A DNA stretch of 64,000 bases from Desulfurispora thermophila DSM 16022 (GCF_000376385.1 NZ_AQWN01000010.1:104546-168545); one strand, 5' to 3'; counted from the stretch's first letter, positions 10,364 to 19,735 are shown. The notes: generated by a model from the sequence alone, not told the origin. Made by a program: numbers and translations.

Positions 10364-10996
10364 TTAGCTTTCTTCTCCCAGCTCCACCAAAATTCTGGTA
10401 GCGGTGGTCTTACTAAACCGTCCAATTACTTCCAGAGCACCTTTCACACCTTCCACCGGCCGGACTACCGGCAAAGCATCCACTTCATGACTGATTAACT
10501 TTTTTGCTGCCGACCACACCGTTTCGTCAGCAGTTGTTGTTACCACATTGGGCATCCGTGTCATGATCACTCCCACCGGCAGTTTATGAATATCGTGTCC
10601 GCCGATGGTTATTTTTAAAAAGTCTTTACGCGACACTACACCTTCCAGTAGCCCGTTTTCCTTCACTACGAACAACGTCCCGACATCCTCGATAAACATG
10701 GTCACTACCGCATCATATACCGAGCACTGTTCGTGCACCACAGTCGGGACCGATTTCACCTCGCCCACCTTCATCTGGTGCAGCTTTTCTGCCGCTAGCC
10801 GGTTAATACTTCTACCACTATAAAAGTAACCCACCCGCGGCCTGGCCTCGATTAAACCGGCCATGGTTAAGATAGCCATATCAGGCCGCAGAGTTGCCCT
10901 GGTAAGCGACAGTTTTTCGGCAATTTGCTCACCAGTTATAGGGCCGTCTCTCTTGACTATTTCCAGTATGGCTGCCTGCCGCTTGGTGAGCTGCAA
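10364..10996 (-). CDS. ccpN: CcpN-family repressor (HTH plus two CBS domains)
   Basis: 210 residues. N-terminal winged HTH (about 1-60, [27 protein letters not shown]) followed by tandem CBS domains (about 75-205), which bind adenine nucleotides. CcpN represses gluconeogenic genes in B. subtilis; here it heads the ccpN-ppdR-ppdK operon, so it may control PEP synthesis directly and itself as well. TTG start at 10996, 9 bases after AAGGGG. The glyS terminator lies upstream, so it has its own promoter in 11000-11100, which I cannot pin down. Confidence 0.92.
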   Translation of the reverse strand: MQLTKRQAAILEIVKRDGPITGEQIAEKLSLTRATLRPDMAILTMAGLIEARPRVGYFYSGRSINRLAAEKLHQMKVGEVKSVPTVVHEQCSVYDAVVTMFIEDVGTLFVVKENGLLEGVVSRKDFLKITIGGHDIHKLPVGVIMTRMPNVVTTTADETVWSAAKKLISHEVDALPVVRPVEGVKGALEVIGRFSKTTATRILVELGEES

Positions 10997-11100
10997 ATTA
11001 CATCGCCCCTTGCGAGCAAATATGCTATACTAATTACCTTATGGGTTATATTATATATACTACCTGCCTTCATTTCCAGTACCAAAACGAGGAATTTTTT

Positions 11101-11138
11101 ATTAAAAATCCCGTGCCCGGAGTTTATAGGGCACGGGA
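11101..11138 (-). terminator. Terminator of glyQS
   Basis: CCCGTGCCC/GGGCACGGG (11129-11137 with 11110-11118), extended by a T-A pair, then TTTTTAAT on the minus strand, directly after the glyS stop. Confidence 0.88.
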
Positions 11139-11144
11139 ACAGTT

Positions 11145-13226
11145 CTATACCACAAGTTTGGACAAGTCGGCCAGGGGACGTGTTAAATCTGTAACCATTT
11201 TTAATAGAGCCAGACGACTTTGTCGCACCGCTTCGTCCTCCACCATAACCATTACCTGGTCAAAAAAGCTGTCCACAGGCTCTTTCAGCAAAGACAGACT
11301 GGTAAAAGCATCGGCATATCGACCACAAGTCAGGTATTCCGTCACTTGCGCCTGTACTTTGTTCAGCGCCGCCAAGAGATTTTTTTCGGCCTGGTGGTGC
11401 AACAATTCCGGGTTTAAGGCTACTCCCGTATGTTTTTTGACCAGATTGCCAGCACGGGTAAAAGCAGAAAGGGCTGCCGCAAAAGCACTGTTCCGGCGCA
11501 CTTCCTCCAATGCAGCACACCGCTCTCCTACAGCCAGCAGGTTGTCGATGCCGGCCGCCAGCACAGCATCCACCGTATCATAGGCATAACCCTTCTCCAG
11601 TAGCAGCCCCTTCAGGCGCTGAGCAACAAACTCCAGCAGTTCAACTTGTACCTGCCGGCAATCCGCTTTCAGGCCAACCCTTCCTCCATAAGCTCGATAT
11701 GCCTCTTCTATCAGCCTGCTCAAGGAGAATGATAATTTTCCCGACAGGACAATGTGACAAATCCCCAAAGCCTGCCGGCGCAGCGCATAGGGATCCTGAG
11801 AGCCGGTGGGTATAATGCCTATAGCAAAGCAGCCCACCAGATTATCTATTTTCTCGGCGAGAGACAACAACTGGCCGGGTATTGTGCGGGGTAGCTCATC
11901 ACCGGCAAAGCGCGGCAGGTAATGCTCGTAAATGGCCTGAGCCACTTCCGGGGATTCACCCTGACGCAAGGCATATTCCCGGCCCATAATGCCCTGCAAT
12001 TCGGGAAACTCATAAACCATGTTTGTGACCAGGTCGGCTTTGCACAAATGAGCCGCTCGAGCAGCGACCTTTTTCTGATTATCCTCAACACCCAGTTGAG
12101 CGGCCAGGTAAGCTACTATCCCTTTCAGGCGCTCCACCTTATCCAACATGCTGCCCAGGGTTTCCTGCCAGGTCACCCTGGCCAGACTGGCCACCCGGTC
12201 GGCAAAATTGGTTTTTAGATCCTCCTGCCAGAAGAAGGCTGCATCGGCCAGGCGGGCCCGCAATACCTTTTCATTGCCCGAGCGAACAATATCTATATGC
12301 TCATGGGTACCGTTGCGCACAGCTATAAAATGGGGTAGCAAGTTTCCATCTTTGTCCAATATGGGGAAATAGCGCTGATGTTCCCGCATGGGGGTAACCA
12401 AAACCTCGCGCGGCATGGTCAGGTATGAATCAGCAAAGCTACCCAGAAAAGCTGCCGGATATTCCAATAGGTTGGTCACTTCTTCCAATAGTTCTGGGTC
12501 CGGCGTAACCTGCCCGCCGATAGAAGCGGCTACTTGCTGGATTTGCTGCCAGATCAGTTGTTTTCTCTCCACCGGGTCCACAATGACATAGGCCTGACGC
12601 AAAATGTCTATGTATTGTTCCGGGTTTTCGATCAAAAGCGGGTGAGGGGCCAAGAAACGGTGACCGTAAGTAATGTTTCCTGCCTGGCAACCGGCATAAC
12701 TAAAGGGCACTACCTCGCTTCCGTAAAGAGCTACCAGCCAGCGGATAGGCCGGATAAAACGCACTTCCTGGTTACCCCAACGCATGGGTTTGGGAAAATG
12801 CAAACCAGCCAGCAGGCGGGGCAGAATACCCGCCAGAACCTGCCGGGCCGGCAGGCTTTCTTCCTGTTTGACCGCAAACACATAATCTACGGGGCCCACG
12901 GGACGTATCACCAAATCTGTCACAGCCACACCCTGACTGCGGGCAAAGCCCTCCGCCGCCTTTGTCGGTCTGCCTGCTTCATCAAAAGCCACCTTCACAG
13001 CCGGCCCTTTGGCTTCAATCACTCGCGCCTCCTGCTTTTCTGCCAGTCCCTCGATCAACAAAGCCAGACGGCGCGGGGTAGCAAAGGTCTTGACCTGGCT
13101 GAATTTAAGCCTCTCCTGGTTCAGCATCCCGGCAGCCAGTTCACCCAGCTGCTTAAGGGCAGGGGTGATAAAACGGGCCGGCATTTCCTCGGTACCAATT
13201 TCCAGCAAAAATGTTTTCTCCGCCAT
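11145..13226 (-). CDS. glyS: Glycyl-tRNA synthetase beta subunit
   Basis: Beta chain of the bacterial alpha2-beta2 GlyRS; provides tRNA-binding and the C-terminal anticodon-binding (DALR-like) domain. 693 residues, normal length. Begins AEKTFLLEIGTEEMPARFI, the family signature; DHD-like internal HD region and a C-terminal helical domain are present. The start codon follows glyQ's stop with no gap, and GGAGG is 10 bases upstream inside glyQ, so the subunits are co-translated. Confidence 0.97.
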   Translation of the reverse strand: MAEKTFLLEIGTEEMPARFITPALKQLGELAAGMLNQERLKFSQVKTFATPRRLALLIEGLAEKQEARVIEAKGPAVKVAFDEAGRPTKAAEGFARSQGVAVTDLVIRPVGPVDYVFAVKQEESLPARQVLAGILPRLLAGLHFPKPMRWGNQEVRFIRPIRWLVALYGSEVVPFSYAGCQAGNITYGHRFLAPHPLLIENPEQYIDILRQAYVIVDPVERKQLIWQQIQQVAASIGGQVTPDPELLEEVTNLLEYPAAFLGSFADSYLTMPREVLVTPMREHQRYFPILDKDGNLLPHFIAVRNGTHEHIDIVRSGNEKVLRARLADAAFFWQEDLKTNFADRVASLARVTWQETLGSMLDKVERLKGIVAYLAAQLGVEDNQKKVAARAAHLCKADLVTNMVYEFPELQGIMGREYALRQGESPEVAQAIYEHYLPRFAGDELPRTIPGQLLSLAEKIDNLVGCFAIGIIPTGSQDPYALRRQALGICHIVLSGKLSFSLSRLIEEAYRAYGGRVGLKADCRQVQVELLEFVAQRLKGLLLEKGYAYDTVDAVLAAGIDNLLAVGERCAALEEVRRNSAFAAALSAFTRAGNLVKKHTGVALNPELLHHQAEKNLLAALNKVQAQVTEYLTCGRYADAFTSLSLLKEPVDSFFDQVMVMVEDEAVRQSRLALLKMVTDLTRPLADLSKLVV

Positions 13227-14126
13227 TTACTCCGTGCCTCCCCAGGATTTTTTTAGCAGCGGGTAGCCCATTTCCTCCCGCTGTTTCACATAAGCCTGGG
13301 CACAACTGCGAGCCAGGTTGCGCACCCGGTGAATATACCCGGTGCGCTCGGTCACACTGATGGCCCCCCGGGCATCCAGCAAGTTAAATGTATGCGAACA
13401 TTTCAACACATAATCGTAGGCCGGCAACACCAGTTGCTTTTCCACCAGCCGCATAGCTTCGGCTTCAAACATATCAAACATTTTATGCAACATATCCACA
13501 TCAGCTTCGGTAAAATTGTAATGGGAGTGCTCCACCTCACCCTGGTGGTGCACATCACCATAAGTAACATCTCCCACCCAAATGATATCAAAAACGCTAT
13601 CCTTGCCCTGAATAAACATGGCTAAACGTTCCAGACCATAGGTAATTTCGGCACACACCGGATGACAATCAATACCGCCACACTGTTGGAAATATGTAAA
13701 CTGCGTTATTTCCATGCCATCCAGCCATACCTCCCATCCCAATCCCCAGGCTCCCAGGGTGGGGGATTCCCAGTTGTCCTCCACAAAACGGATGTCGTGC
13801 TTTTGCGGGTCAATGCCCAATGCCCTCAGGCTCTCCAGGTATATCTCCAGCACATTGTCCGGTGAAGGCTTCAAAATAACCTGGTACTGGTAATAGTGTT
13901 GCAGCCGGTTGGGGTTTTCGCCATAGCGTCCGTCCGTGGGGCGGCGGGAGGGTTCCACATAAGCCACCCGCCAGGGCTCCGGACCGAGGGCTCGCAAAAA
14001 AGTAGCCGGGTGCATGGTGCCGGCCCCTTTTTCTATATCATAAGGCTGCTGTATGAGGCAATTTTGCCCGGCCCAAAATTTGTTTAAAGTCATGATAATT
14101 TCTTGAAAGTTCATTTCCTGACCCAT
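13227..14126 (-). CDS. glyQ: Glycyl-tRNA synthetase alpha subunit
   Basis: Class II catalytic subunit that activates glycine. 299 residues; motifs [45 protein letters not shown] and [18 protein letters not shown] are diagnostic. ATG 14126 stands 3 bases after AAGGAGG, which is short; ATG 14114 is the alternative. It is preceded by a sigma-A promoter and a leader of about 100 bases with competing hairpins but no T-box motif. Confidence 0.97.
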   Translation of the reverse strand: MGQEMNFQEIIMTLNKFWAGQNCLIQQPYDIEKGAGTMHPATFLRALGPEPWRVAYVEPSRRPTDGRYGENPNRLQHYYQYQVILKPSPDNVLEIYLESLRALGIDPQKHDIRFVEDNWESPTLGAWGLGWEVWLDGMEITQFTYFQQCGGIDCHPVCAEITYGLERLAMFIQGKDSVFDIIWVGDVTYGDVHHQGEVEHSHYNFTEADVDMLHKMFDMFEAEAMRLVEKQLVLPAYDYVLKCSHTFNLLDARGAISVTERTGYIHRVRNLARSCAQAYVKQREEMGYPLLKKSWGGTE

Positions 14127-14172
14127 CTCCCTCCTTACGTTTTACCCACTAGCATTTTAAAAACATAAACCT

Positions 14173-14234
14173 CCCGTCCTGGTACGGGAAAAAACCAGCG
14201 ACGAGAGGCAAATAGCTATAGACAGACCACTCTC
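14173..14234 (-). promoter_or_regulatory. glyQS leader with competing hairpins
   Basis: Between promoter and start codon the transcript can form a GAGAG/CTCTC arm (14230-14234 with 14203-14207) and then one of two exclusive stems: CGTC-CTGG type (14195-14203 with 14175-14182, one bulge) or CCCGT/ACGGG (14184-14188 with 14173-14177). Neither is followed at once by a clean T run. It may be an attenuator or simply mRNA structure. Confidence 0.35.
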
Positions 14235-14238
14235 ATTC

Positions 14239-14267
14239 AATTTACCAGAATTGCCACCCAAAGTCAA
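14239..14267 (-). promoter_or_regulatory. sigma-A promoter of glyQS
   Basis: TTGACT (14262-14267) and TAAATT (14239-14244) with a 17-base spacer on the minus strand, about 110 bases before glyQ. Confidence 0.7.
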
Positions 14268-14295
14268 GACAACCTCTATTGTGAATTATTAAGAA

Positions 14296-14748
14296 TCAAA
14301 AATCATCCTGGCCCAGGACATCATCATTTTTTTCCTCAGGGCGGTCTATTTCCAGACTGTATTTCTTGGCCAGAGCTGTCATCCCGCCTAACGCCGCCAG
14401 GATGGCCAGTTCGCTGCTGGCCAGCGCGCCCAGAACACCCAGTGCTCCCACAGCTGCCGGCACTTCCAGTACAGTTTTGTCACCCTGTTTGATCTTGATT
14501 TTGGTTTCTTGGCTCTTGGCAACAATCCCCTTTAATTGCCCCACCAACTCCTGACCACGCTGCTGAAATTTTTCGGCCAGTTCCCTGCCTTTGCGCTGCA
14601 GATTCTCCTCAGGTTCGACATGGCTTTCTTCCAGATATATCAGCGCCTGTACCACATCTCCGCCAACTGCCGCCAATGCCTCCCTGGCCTGGCGGTAACT
14701 CACCCCGGTACGGGACCGGATGGCATCAATTTTTTGCAATTCATCCAT
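14296..14748 (-). CDS. DUF4342 protein with N-terminal UBA/TS-N-like domain
   Basis: 150 residues. The first 45 (KIDAIRSRTGVSYRQAREALAAVGGDVVQALIYLEE) form a UBA/TS-N-like three-helix fold of the kind found in EF-Ts and nascent-chain proteins. A charged linker follows, then a DUF4342 region with a Gly/Ala/Leu-rich hydrophobic stretch (VPAAVGALGVLGALASSELAILAALGGM) that could be a membrane-inserting hairpin. Function unknown. It lies between recO and glyQ on the same strand; its ATG follows GGTGAAGGTG. Confidence 0.75.
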   Translation of the reverse strand: MDELQKIDAIRSRTGVSYRQAREALAAVGGDVVQALIYLEESHVEPEENLQRKGRELAEKFQQRGQELVGQLKGIVAKSQETKIKIKQGDKTVLEVPAAVGALGVLGALASSELAILAALGGMTALAKKYSLEIDRPEEKNDDVLGQDDF

Positions 14749-14803
14749 CGCACCTTCACCGTCCTATCGATTATTACACTATTCTGGGATAATCTTTTCC
14801 AAT

Positions 14804-15562
14804 TTACCGCCAGTCCATACCGTCTACCCAGTCTAAAAAATTCAGCACAGGCAGTTTTTTTTCCAGGTGATAAACCATGAATTCGCGCAAAATATTTTTA
14901 ACCTTCCGGGCTATCGACTCCGGCCACTTTATTTCTTTTAAACGATCCGCCGGTAAATACAACAACTGGAGCATGGCCTGGTGGCAAAACGGCGATAGGC
15001 CTGTACCGGATAAACCCAGATGGACAACACAATCTTGACACAGCACTCCACCTTGTGCGGGAATAAAAAAAGCTTCGCTATTACGCATATCGCTACCACA
15101 TTCCAAACATGTTTTTAAATGAGGCCGGTAGCCCATCACAGTAAGAAAGCGAATTTCAAAAGCCCGCAGCAGCACCTGGTCATATCCTTTGCCTATTTCC
15201 TGCCAGGTTGCATCTATCAATCTAAATAACCGAGGGAAAGGCTCTTCCGGCATAGTGAAAGCATCCACCAGTTCCGCTACATAAGCGGCAGCAGTTAATC
15301 CGTCCAGGTTTCCATGCAGGGCGGGGTACATACAAACCGTATCGGCCTGTGCCACGGTATCCAATTCCCTCCCGCGGCGCAATTGTAAGATTACCCTGCT
15401 AAAAGGCTGCACACTACCCCGCTTTTTACTGTGTGGTTTTTCCACCCCATAAGCAATAGCTCGCTTTTTGCCCTCCTCCAGACTGAAAAAGGTCAACAGG
15501 CGGTTGGCCTCCCCACAGGCAATGCTTTTCAGCAGCAACCCATCCAGTGTGTATAAACGCAA
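14804..15562 (-). CDS. recO: DNA repair protein RecO
   Basis: Recombination mediator that loads RecA onto SSB-coated single-stranded DNA with RecR. 252 residues. N-terminal OB fold (about 1-80, YTLDGLLLKSIACGEANRLLTFFS) and a helical domain carrying a zinc finger (CLECGS ... GGVLCQDC). TTG start at 15562 behind AGGAAGGTG. Keeps its Firmicute position before glyQ, but era is separated from it by about 3 kb of other genes. Confidence 0.95.
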   Translation of the reverse strand: MRLYTLDGLLLKSIACGEANRLLTFFSLEEGKKRAIAYGVEKPHSKKRGSVQPFSRVILQLRRGRELDTVAQADTVCMYPALHGNLDGLTAAAYVAELVDAFTMPEEPFPRLFRLIDATWQEIGKGYDQVLLRAFEIRFLTVMGYRPHLKTCLECGSDMRNSEAFFIPAQGGVLCQDCVVHLGLSGTGLSPFCHQAMLQLLYLPADRLKEIKWPESIARKVKNILREFMVYHLEKKLPVLNFLDWVDGMDWR

Positions 15563-15673
15563 AACCTACACCTTCCTGTACCTGAGCTAATGTACCCCCA
15601 GATAATACCAGGATAACCGGTTCTTCTGTTGTGCAGACTACTTTTGAATTTTTCAAGCGGGAGGACACAGCAA

Positions 15674-16366
15674 ATGAAAAAAAGCTATGTTATTTTTTTG
15701 ATCTTATTATGCTGTCTGTCTTCTTCTCTGGCAACACCATCCCAGGCTAATAATTCATCCGGGTTAAAGAATAGAGTCATAGTCCTTGATCCCGGTCATG
15801 GTGGCTATGACCCTGGCGCAGTAAATAACAATATCCGAGAAAAAGATTTGAATCTCGCACTCAGCCAAAAAATAGCCGAGTTACTAAAAAAAGAGGGAGC
15901 TATTGTTCACCTAACCCGCACCAAGGATTACAATCTGGCTCCGGTGGGATTGCATGGACGCGCAGCCAGATTTGCCGACTTGAGCCTGCGAGCAGCCATG
16001 GCCAAAGAAAAATCGGCCGACATTTTTGTAAGTATACATATGAACAGTATTGCCTTTCGTTACTGCCGGGGCGCAGAGGTCTATTATCACTTCCAATCCC
16101 AGGAAGGCGCCAGACTAGCCCAAAGCATTCAGAGCGAACTGATAAAAATTCCTGGCATGCGCAAGCGCACTGTAAAGCCGGGTGACTATGCCCTGTTACG
16201 ACTGACCACAGTACCTGCAGTTATTGTGGAGGCTGGCTTTATTACCAACGATGATGAACTAAAGCATTTGACTACGGAAAGGTATCAACAAGCGCTGGCC
16301 GAGAGCATTGTGCGGGGGATAGAAAACTATTTTTCGCCAAATGAAAAACAACAAAGCGGCTCTTAA
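15674..16366 (+). CDS. N-acetylmuramoyl-L-alanine amidase (CwlD/AmiC type)
   Basis: Secreted peptidoglycan amidase (Amidase_3), cutting the lactyl-amide bond between muramic acid and peptide. 230 residues from ATG 15674, behind GGGAGG; the open frame starts earlier but without support. Signal peptide at 1-23 (KKSYVIFLILLCCLSSSLATPSQA). Zinc ligands and catalytic residues: H in VLDPGHGGYDPGA, E in REKDLNL, H in SIHMNSIAF, E in VIVEAGFITN. Length and single-domain form are like CwlD, which makes cortex muramic delta-lactam in spores; that role is an inference. Confidence 0.9.
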   Translation: MKKSYVIFLILLCCLSSSLATPSQANNSSGLKNRVIVLDPGHGGYDPGAVNNNIREKDLNLALSQKIAELLKKEGAIVHLTRTKDYNLAPVGLHGRAARFADLSLRAAMAKEKSADIFVSIHMNSIAFRYCRGAEVYYHFQSQEGARLAQSIQSELIKIPGMRKRTVKPGDYALLRLTTVPAVIVEAGFITNDDELKHLTTERYQQALAESIVRGIENYFSPNEKQQSGS

Positions 16367-16402
16367 AAAAAGTACCTGTCTTGAGCTGACAGGTACTTTT
16401 TT
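16366..16402 (+). terminator. Bidirectional terminator
   Basis: AAAAAAGTACCTGTC and GACAGGTACTTTTTT form a long stem with a 7-base loop between the convergent amidase and lipoprotein genes; it can stop transcription from both sides. Confidence 0.92.
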
Positions 16403-16423
16403 ATCGCTGCTGCAGTTAGCGAT

Positions 16424-16930
16424 CTAGCGGGCAACGGGGGAAAGGCGACGCATTATGTCATTCAATTCGTCCCGAAAACTGCTTACCGGGCGACCCTGGT
16501 TAATACCACTGGCGATTCTTTTCAGCCGCGTCACCATATCAGCATCGGTGGAAACCAGGACATCCTTGATCCTGCTATCCTCCTTTTTGATTTCTGCGGC
16601 CACCCGTTTTTTAATGTCTTCAATCTTGCTTTTCTCCAGTTTTGCCTTAATATCCAGCCCCACCAAGGCCGTATTGCCGGTAAGCACTACCGTAGCACTG
16701 TTTACACCGTCCACCTTTGCTGCCCGTGCTGCCAGCTTTTTAGCCAGGGCACTGGCTTCTCCCGGATTTACCGGCAGCGTTTGCGACGTCCCGGGCGCCG
16801 GGACCAATCGCCCGGTATTATCGGGCATAGGTGCTGGCTTGCGCTGGGGCTGGCATCCCGCCACCAGTATTACCAGTAGCGTTAGTAGGAGGATCTTGTA
16901 CCAGGTAAACCAGATTTTTTTGTTTGACAA
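16424..16930 (-). CDS. YhcN/YlaJ-family sporulation lipoprotein
   Basis: 168 residues from TTG 16930, which has GAGGTG six bases upstream; GTG 16939 is possible. Signal peptide ends in the lipobox LVAGC. Lipidation is expected, then a Pro-rich linker and a YhcN/YlaJ domain (AARAAKVDGVNSATVVLTGNTALVGLDI...). Members are forespore-expressed spore inner-membrane lipoproteins linked to germination. Convergent with the amidase. Confidence 0.85.
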   Translation of the reverse strand: MSNKKIWFTWYKILLLTLLVILVAGCQPQRKPAPMPDNTGRLVPAPGTSQTLPVNPGEASALAKKLAARAAKVDGVNSATVVLTGNTALVGLDIKAKLEKSKIEDIKKRVAAEIKKEDSRIKDVLVSTDADMVTRLKRIASGINQGRPVSSFRDELNDIMRRLSPVAR

Positions 16931-16995
16931 ATTTTTCACCTCACTTTTTCTGTGGTATTATTTTTTTTAAAGTATTTACCTTGAGGAGAGTAATC

Positions 16996-17565
16996 ATGTC
17001 CCAAAGAAAAAAAATTGTTCTAGCAATAACTGGCGCAACAGGTGCCATTTACGGCGTAGAATTGCTCAAAGCCTTGCGCAATGCCGGAGTAGAAATTCAT
17101 CTTATGATCAGCCCGTGGGCTGAAGTAACGCTGGCGGAAGAAACCGATTATTCTCTGCAGGAAGTCAAGCAAATGGCCGACCATTTTCATGCGGCCGGCG
17201 ATCTGGCGGCAGGACCGGCCAGCGGTTCTTTTGTACACCATGGCATGGTGGTGGCTCCCTGCAGCATGAAAACGCTGGCCGCTATATCCCACGGGCTGGC
17301 CGATAATTTAATCAGCCGCAGCGCCGACGTTTGCATAAAAGAAAAACGTCCTCTGATCCTGTTGGTCAGAGAGACGCCCTTAAGTGCCATTCATCTGGAA
17401 AATATGCTCCGGTTGGCCCGGCTCGGCGTAACAATTATGCCTCCAGTTCCTTCTTTTTATCACCGCCCGGTCCACATCAGTGATCTCATCTCCCAGACTA
17501 CCGGGCGGGTGTTGGATATGCTGGGTCTGGAAAATATGCTGGTCAAACGGTGGCAGCAAACTTAA
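16996..17565 (+). CDS. ubiX: Flavin prenyltransferase UbiX
   Basis: Makes prenylated FMN, the cofactor of UbiD-type (de)carboxylases, from FMN and dimethylallyl phosphate. 189 residues from ATG 16996 behind GAGGAG. Signatures: AITGATGAIYGVELLKAL (flavin phosphate loop), VAPCSMKTLAAISHGLADNLISRSADVCIKEKRPLILLVRETPLS and MPPVPSFYHRP. No ubiD lies in the window, so the partner must be elsewhere. It ends 4 bases inside the convergent corA. Confidence 0.95.
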   Translation: MSQRKKIVLAITGATGAIYGVELLKALRNAGVEIHLMISPWAEVTLAEETDYSLQEVKQMADHFHAAGDLAAGPASGSFVHHGMVVAPCSMKTLAAISHGLADNLISRSADVCIKEKRPLILLVRETPLSAIHLENMLRLARLGVTIMPPVPSFYHRPVHISDLISQTTGRVLDMLGLENMLVKRWQQT

Positions 17566-18533
17566 ATCCATTTTTTTACCCGGAAGATCAGGTACATCCA
17601 CAGTGAAACCCCCAATAAACCCAGAGTAATGGAGATGGTGGAAATTGCATTGTCCTGCGCCGGCAGCGGCACATTCATACCAAAAAATCCCGTCACGAAA
17701 GTAAGGGGCATGAAAATGGTGGAAATCACGGTTAATACACGCATGGTTTCGTTGGTCCGGGCACTGATAATGGAATAATAAGTAGCCATGGCGTTGTCCA
17801 CCAGTGCAGCAAAACCGTCAATGGAATCAATGATGCGCTCGATATGGTCCAACAAGTCCAGATAATACGGTGCATTCTCCTCAGAAACGGCAAAGCTGTA
17901 CTGGCCATTGTTCATGGTAAAGATGCGCTTTTGCGGCATAATGGCCCGCCGCATGGCTAAAATGGTGCGTTTTAAGCTCAAAAATTCTTCTGTGATTTCT
18001 TTGCTGGGCTCTACATAAAGGTCGTCCTCCAATTCATCAATCCGGGCGTTAATGCGCTCCAGCACAGGGAAATAGTGGTCGGTGAGCCCGTCCAAAATAG
18101 TGTAGAGAAAGAAGTCGGGACCTTTTTGCATAAACAATGCTTGATTAGACAAACATTCCCTGGCCAGCCTTCCCAGAGTGCGCAGGGTGCGACGGTGCAA
18201 AGTTACTATAAAGTTATTCCCCAAATATACATTGAGTTGTTCCAGGGAGACCTCTTCTTCTTTGTCCTCCTCATAGCGAATGGCATGTAGCAAAAAGAAA
18301 AAATAATCTTCATAGTCATCGACTTTAGCCCGGGGGCTGTAATGCAAGCAGTCTTCCACGGAGAGGGTGTGGAAACCAAATATACTTGCCACCTCGTTTA
18401 TTTCCGCCTCGGTAAAGTCGTACAGGTCCACCCAGAGCAAACTGCGGGAGTTGGCCAGTAAATCCGGCCTTCTCAAATCAACATCATGAATGATGCGCTT
18501 TTGGTCGGCATCGTAAAAATAAGTTTTGATCAA
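17562..18533 (-). CDS. corA: Magnesium/cobalt transporter CorA
   Basis: Pentameric Mg2+ channel of the 2-TM-GxN type. 323 residues from TTG 18533, placed 8 bases after AAGGGG; GTG 18542 almost abuts the same site. Large cytoplasmic N-terminal domain and two C-terminal membrane helices with the GMN selectivity motif (FFGMNVPLP) and a basic tail (RVKKWI). Preceded by an M-box Mg2+ riboswitch with a terminator, so expression should rise when intracellular Mg2+ is low. Confidence 0.97.
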   Translation of the reverse strand: MIKTYFYDADQKRIIHDVDLRRPDLLANSRSLLWVDLYDFTEAEINEVASIFGFHTLSVEDCLHYSPRAKVDDYEDYFFFLLHAIRYEEDKEEEVSLEQLNVYLGNNFIVTLHRRTLRTLGRLARECLSNQALFMQKGPDFFLYTILDGLTDHYFPVLERINARIDELEDDLYVEPSKEITEEFLSLKRTILAMRRAIMPQKRIFTMNNGQYSFAVSEENAPYYLDLLDHIERIIDSIDGFAALVDNAMATYYSIISARTNETMRVLTVISTIFMPLTFVTGFFGMNVPLPAQDNAISTISITLGLLGVSLWMYLIFRVKKWI

Positions 18534-18553
18534 TCCCTTCACCCCTTTTCGCC

Positions 18554-18590
18554 AAAATAAAAAACCTTCACCACAAAAAATGTGCGAAGG
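18554..18590 (-). terminator. Riboswitch-controlled terminator before corA
   Basis: CCTTCGCACA / TGTGGTGAAGG-type stem (18581-18590 with 18565-18575) with a T-rich loop, followed by TTTTTTATTTT on the minus strand, just ahead of the corA ribosome site. This is the expression platform of the M-box. Confidence 0.85.
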
Positions 18591-18780
18591 CTACCCCACC
18601 CTGTGAGCAAGATGACGCCTTCTCCACTCGTACAAGCTTTGGCACTGTATAGCTAGGGTTTATCAAGCCCAGCCGCATTAGGTAAAACCTTAAGCCGGTA
18701 ATACCTGTTGACCCGTTATCGTCTCTCGACGGTTCCGGGCAGCGGCATGTGTCTATACAGAAGCCTCACCTAACGAAGAG
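18591..18780 (-). promoter_or_regulatory. M-box (ykoK-type) Mg2+ riboswitch
   Basis: The minus strand shows the conserved blocks in order: CTTCGTTAGGTGAGGCTTC, TGTATAGACACATGCCGCTG, CCCGGAACCGTCGAGAGACG, AACGGGTCAACAGG, and TACAGTGCCAAAGCTTGTA CGAGTGGAGAAGGCGTC. This matches the M-box aptamer, in which Mg2+ binding compacts the fold and favours the terminator. Confidence 0.95.
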
Positions 18781-18806
18781 CTTCATATATAATTTTATCC
18801 CATGTA

Positions 18807-18835
18807 AAAATAGCACATTTTATTAGTAATGACAA
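18807..18835 (-). promoter_or_regulatory. Promoter of the M-box/corA transcript
   Basis: TTGTCA (18830-18835) and TATTTT (18807-18812) with 17-base spacing, about 30 bases before the aptamer and next to the era stop. Confidence 0.55.
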
Positions 18836-18841
18836 GCTGGA

Positions 18842-19735
18842 TTATGGCGTATAACCAAACTGACGAATAATGCTCTCCCTGTTGCGCCAATCTTCTTTAA
18901 CCTTGACCCAGAGCTGTAAAAAAATCTTGTTACCAAAGAGAGCTTCCATTTCCTCCCGCGCCAGCTGACCAATTTTTTTCAGCATCTGCCCACCTTTACC
19001 GATCAGGATGGCTTTCTGGGAGTCCCGTTCCGTATAGATGACAGCATCTACTGCCACTAGATCATCCCGCCGTCGCTCTACATTTTCCACTACCACGGCA
19101 ACGCTGTGCGGCACTTCTTGGAAGGTCAGGTGCAATACTTTTTCCCGGATTAATTCAGCCATGATAAAACGCTCCGGACGGTCGGTAACCATATCATCCG
19201 GGTAATATTTGGGACCTTCCGGCAGGTACTTGATCAGCAACTCGGGCAAAACATCAACATTTTCACCCGTTAGAGCAGATAGGGGTATGATCTCCTTGTA
19301 GTCCAGAGTAGTCCGGTAGCTTTCAATCAAGGGCAGTAATTCCTGGCGTGGTACAAGATCAATTTTATTAATCACCAGCAGAACCGGGGTTTTTACCTGC
19401 TTAAGCTGCTCAATGATATACAGATCCCCCGGACCGGGCCGGCCGGCTTCCACCAAAAAAAGCACAACGTCTACTTCGCGCAAGGTATTCAGCGCCACTT
19501 CCACCATATATTCGCCCAGCTTGTGCTTGGGCTTGTGAATGCCCGGAGTATCCATAAGAACAATTTGCGCGTCCGGGCGGGTGATTACTGAGTGAATTTT
19601 GTGCCGCGTGGTCTGGGGTTTGTCCGACATAATGGCTATCTTCTGGCCTACCAAACGGTTAAGCAATGTGGACTTGCCCACGTTCGGCCTTCCCACAATT
19701 GCTACAAAACCGGATTTATAGCCTTCTGGTTGCAT
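18842..19735 (-). CDS. era: GTPase Era
   Basis: Ribosome-assembly GTPase that binds the 3' end of 16S rRNA. 297 residues from ATG 19735; the GTG at 19750 abuts the ribosome site and would give an N terminus longer than usual (B. subtilis Era also begins about 8 residues before GFV). G1 [10 protein letters not shown]2 region PQTTRH, G3 DTPG, G4 NKID, G5 SAL; C-terminal KH domain with [13 protein letters not shown]. Confidence 0.97.
   Translation of the reverse strand: MQPEGYKSGFVAIVGRPNVGKSTLLNRLVGQKIAIMSDKPQTTRHKIHSVITRPDAQIVLMDTPGIHKPKHKLGEYMVEVALNTLREVDVVLFLVEAGRPGPGDLYIIEQLKQVKTPVLLVINKIDLVPRQELLPLIESYRTTLDYKEIIPLSALTGENVDVLPELLIKYLPEGPKYYPDDMVTDRPERFIMAELIREKVLHLTFQEVPHSVAVVVENVERRRDDLVAVDAVIYTERDSQKAILIGKGGQMLKKIGQLAREEMEALFGNKIFLQLWVKVKEDWRNRESIIRQFGYTP

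Noticed and set aside
14140..14290. Glycine T-box upstream of glyQS
   Set aside because: No T-box consensus (GGGTGGNACCGCG-like) and the leader from the promoter is too short.
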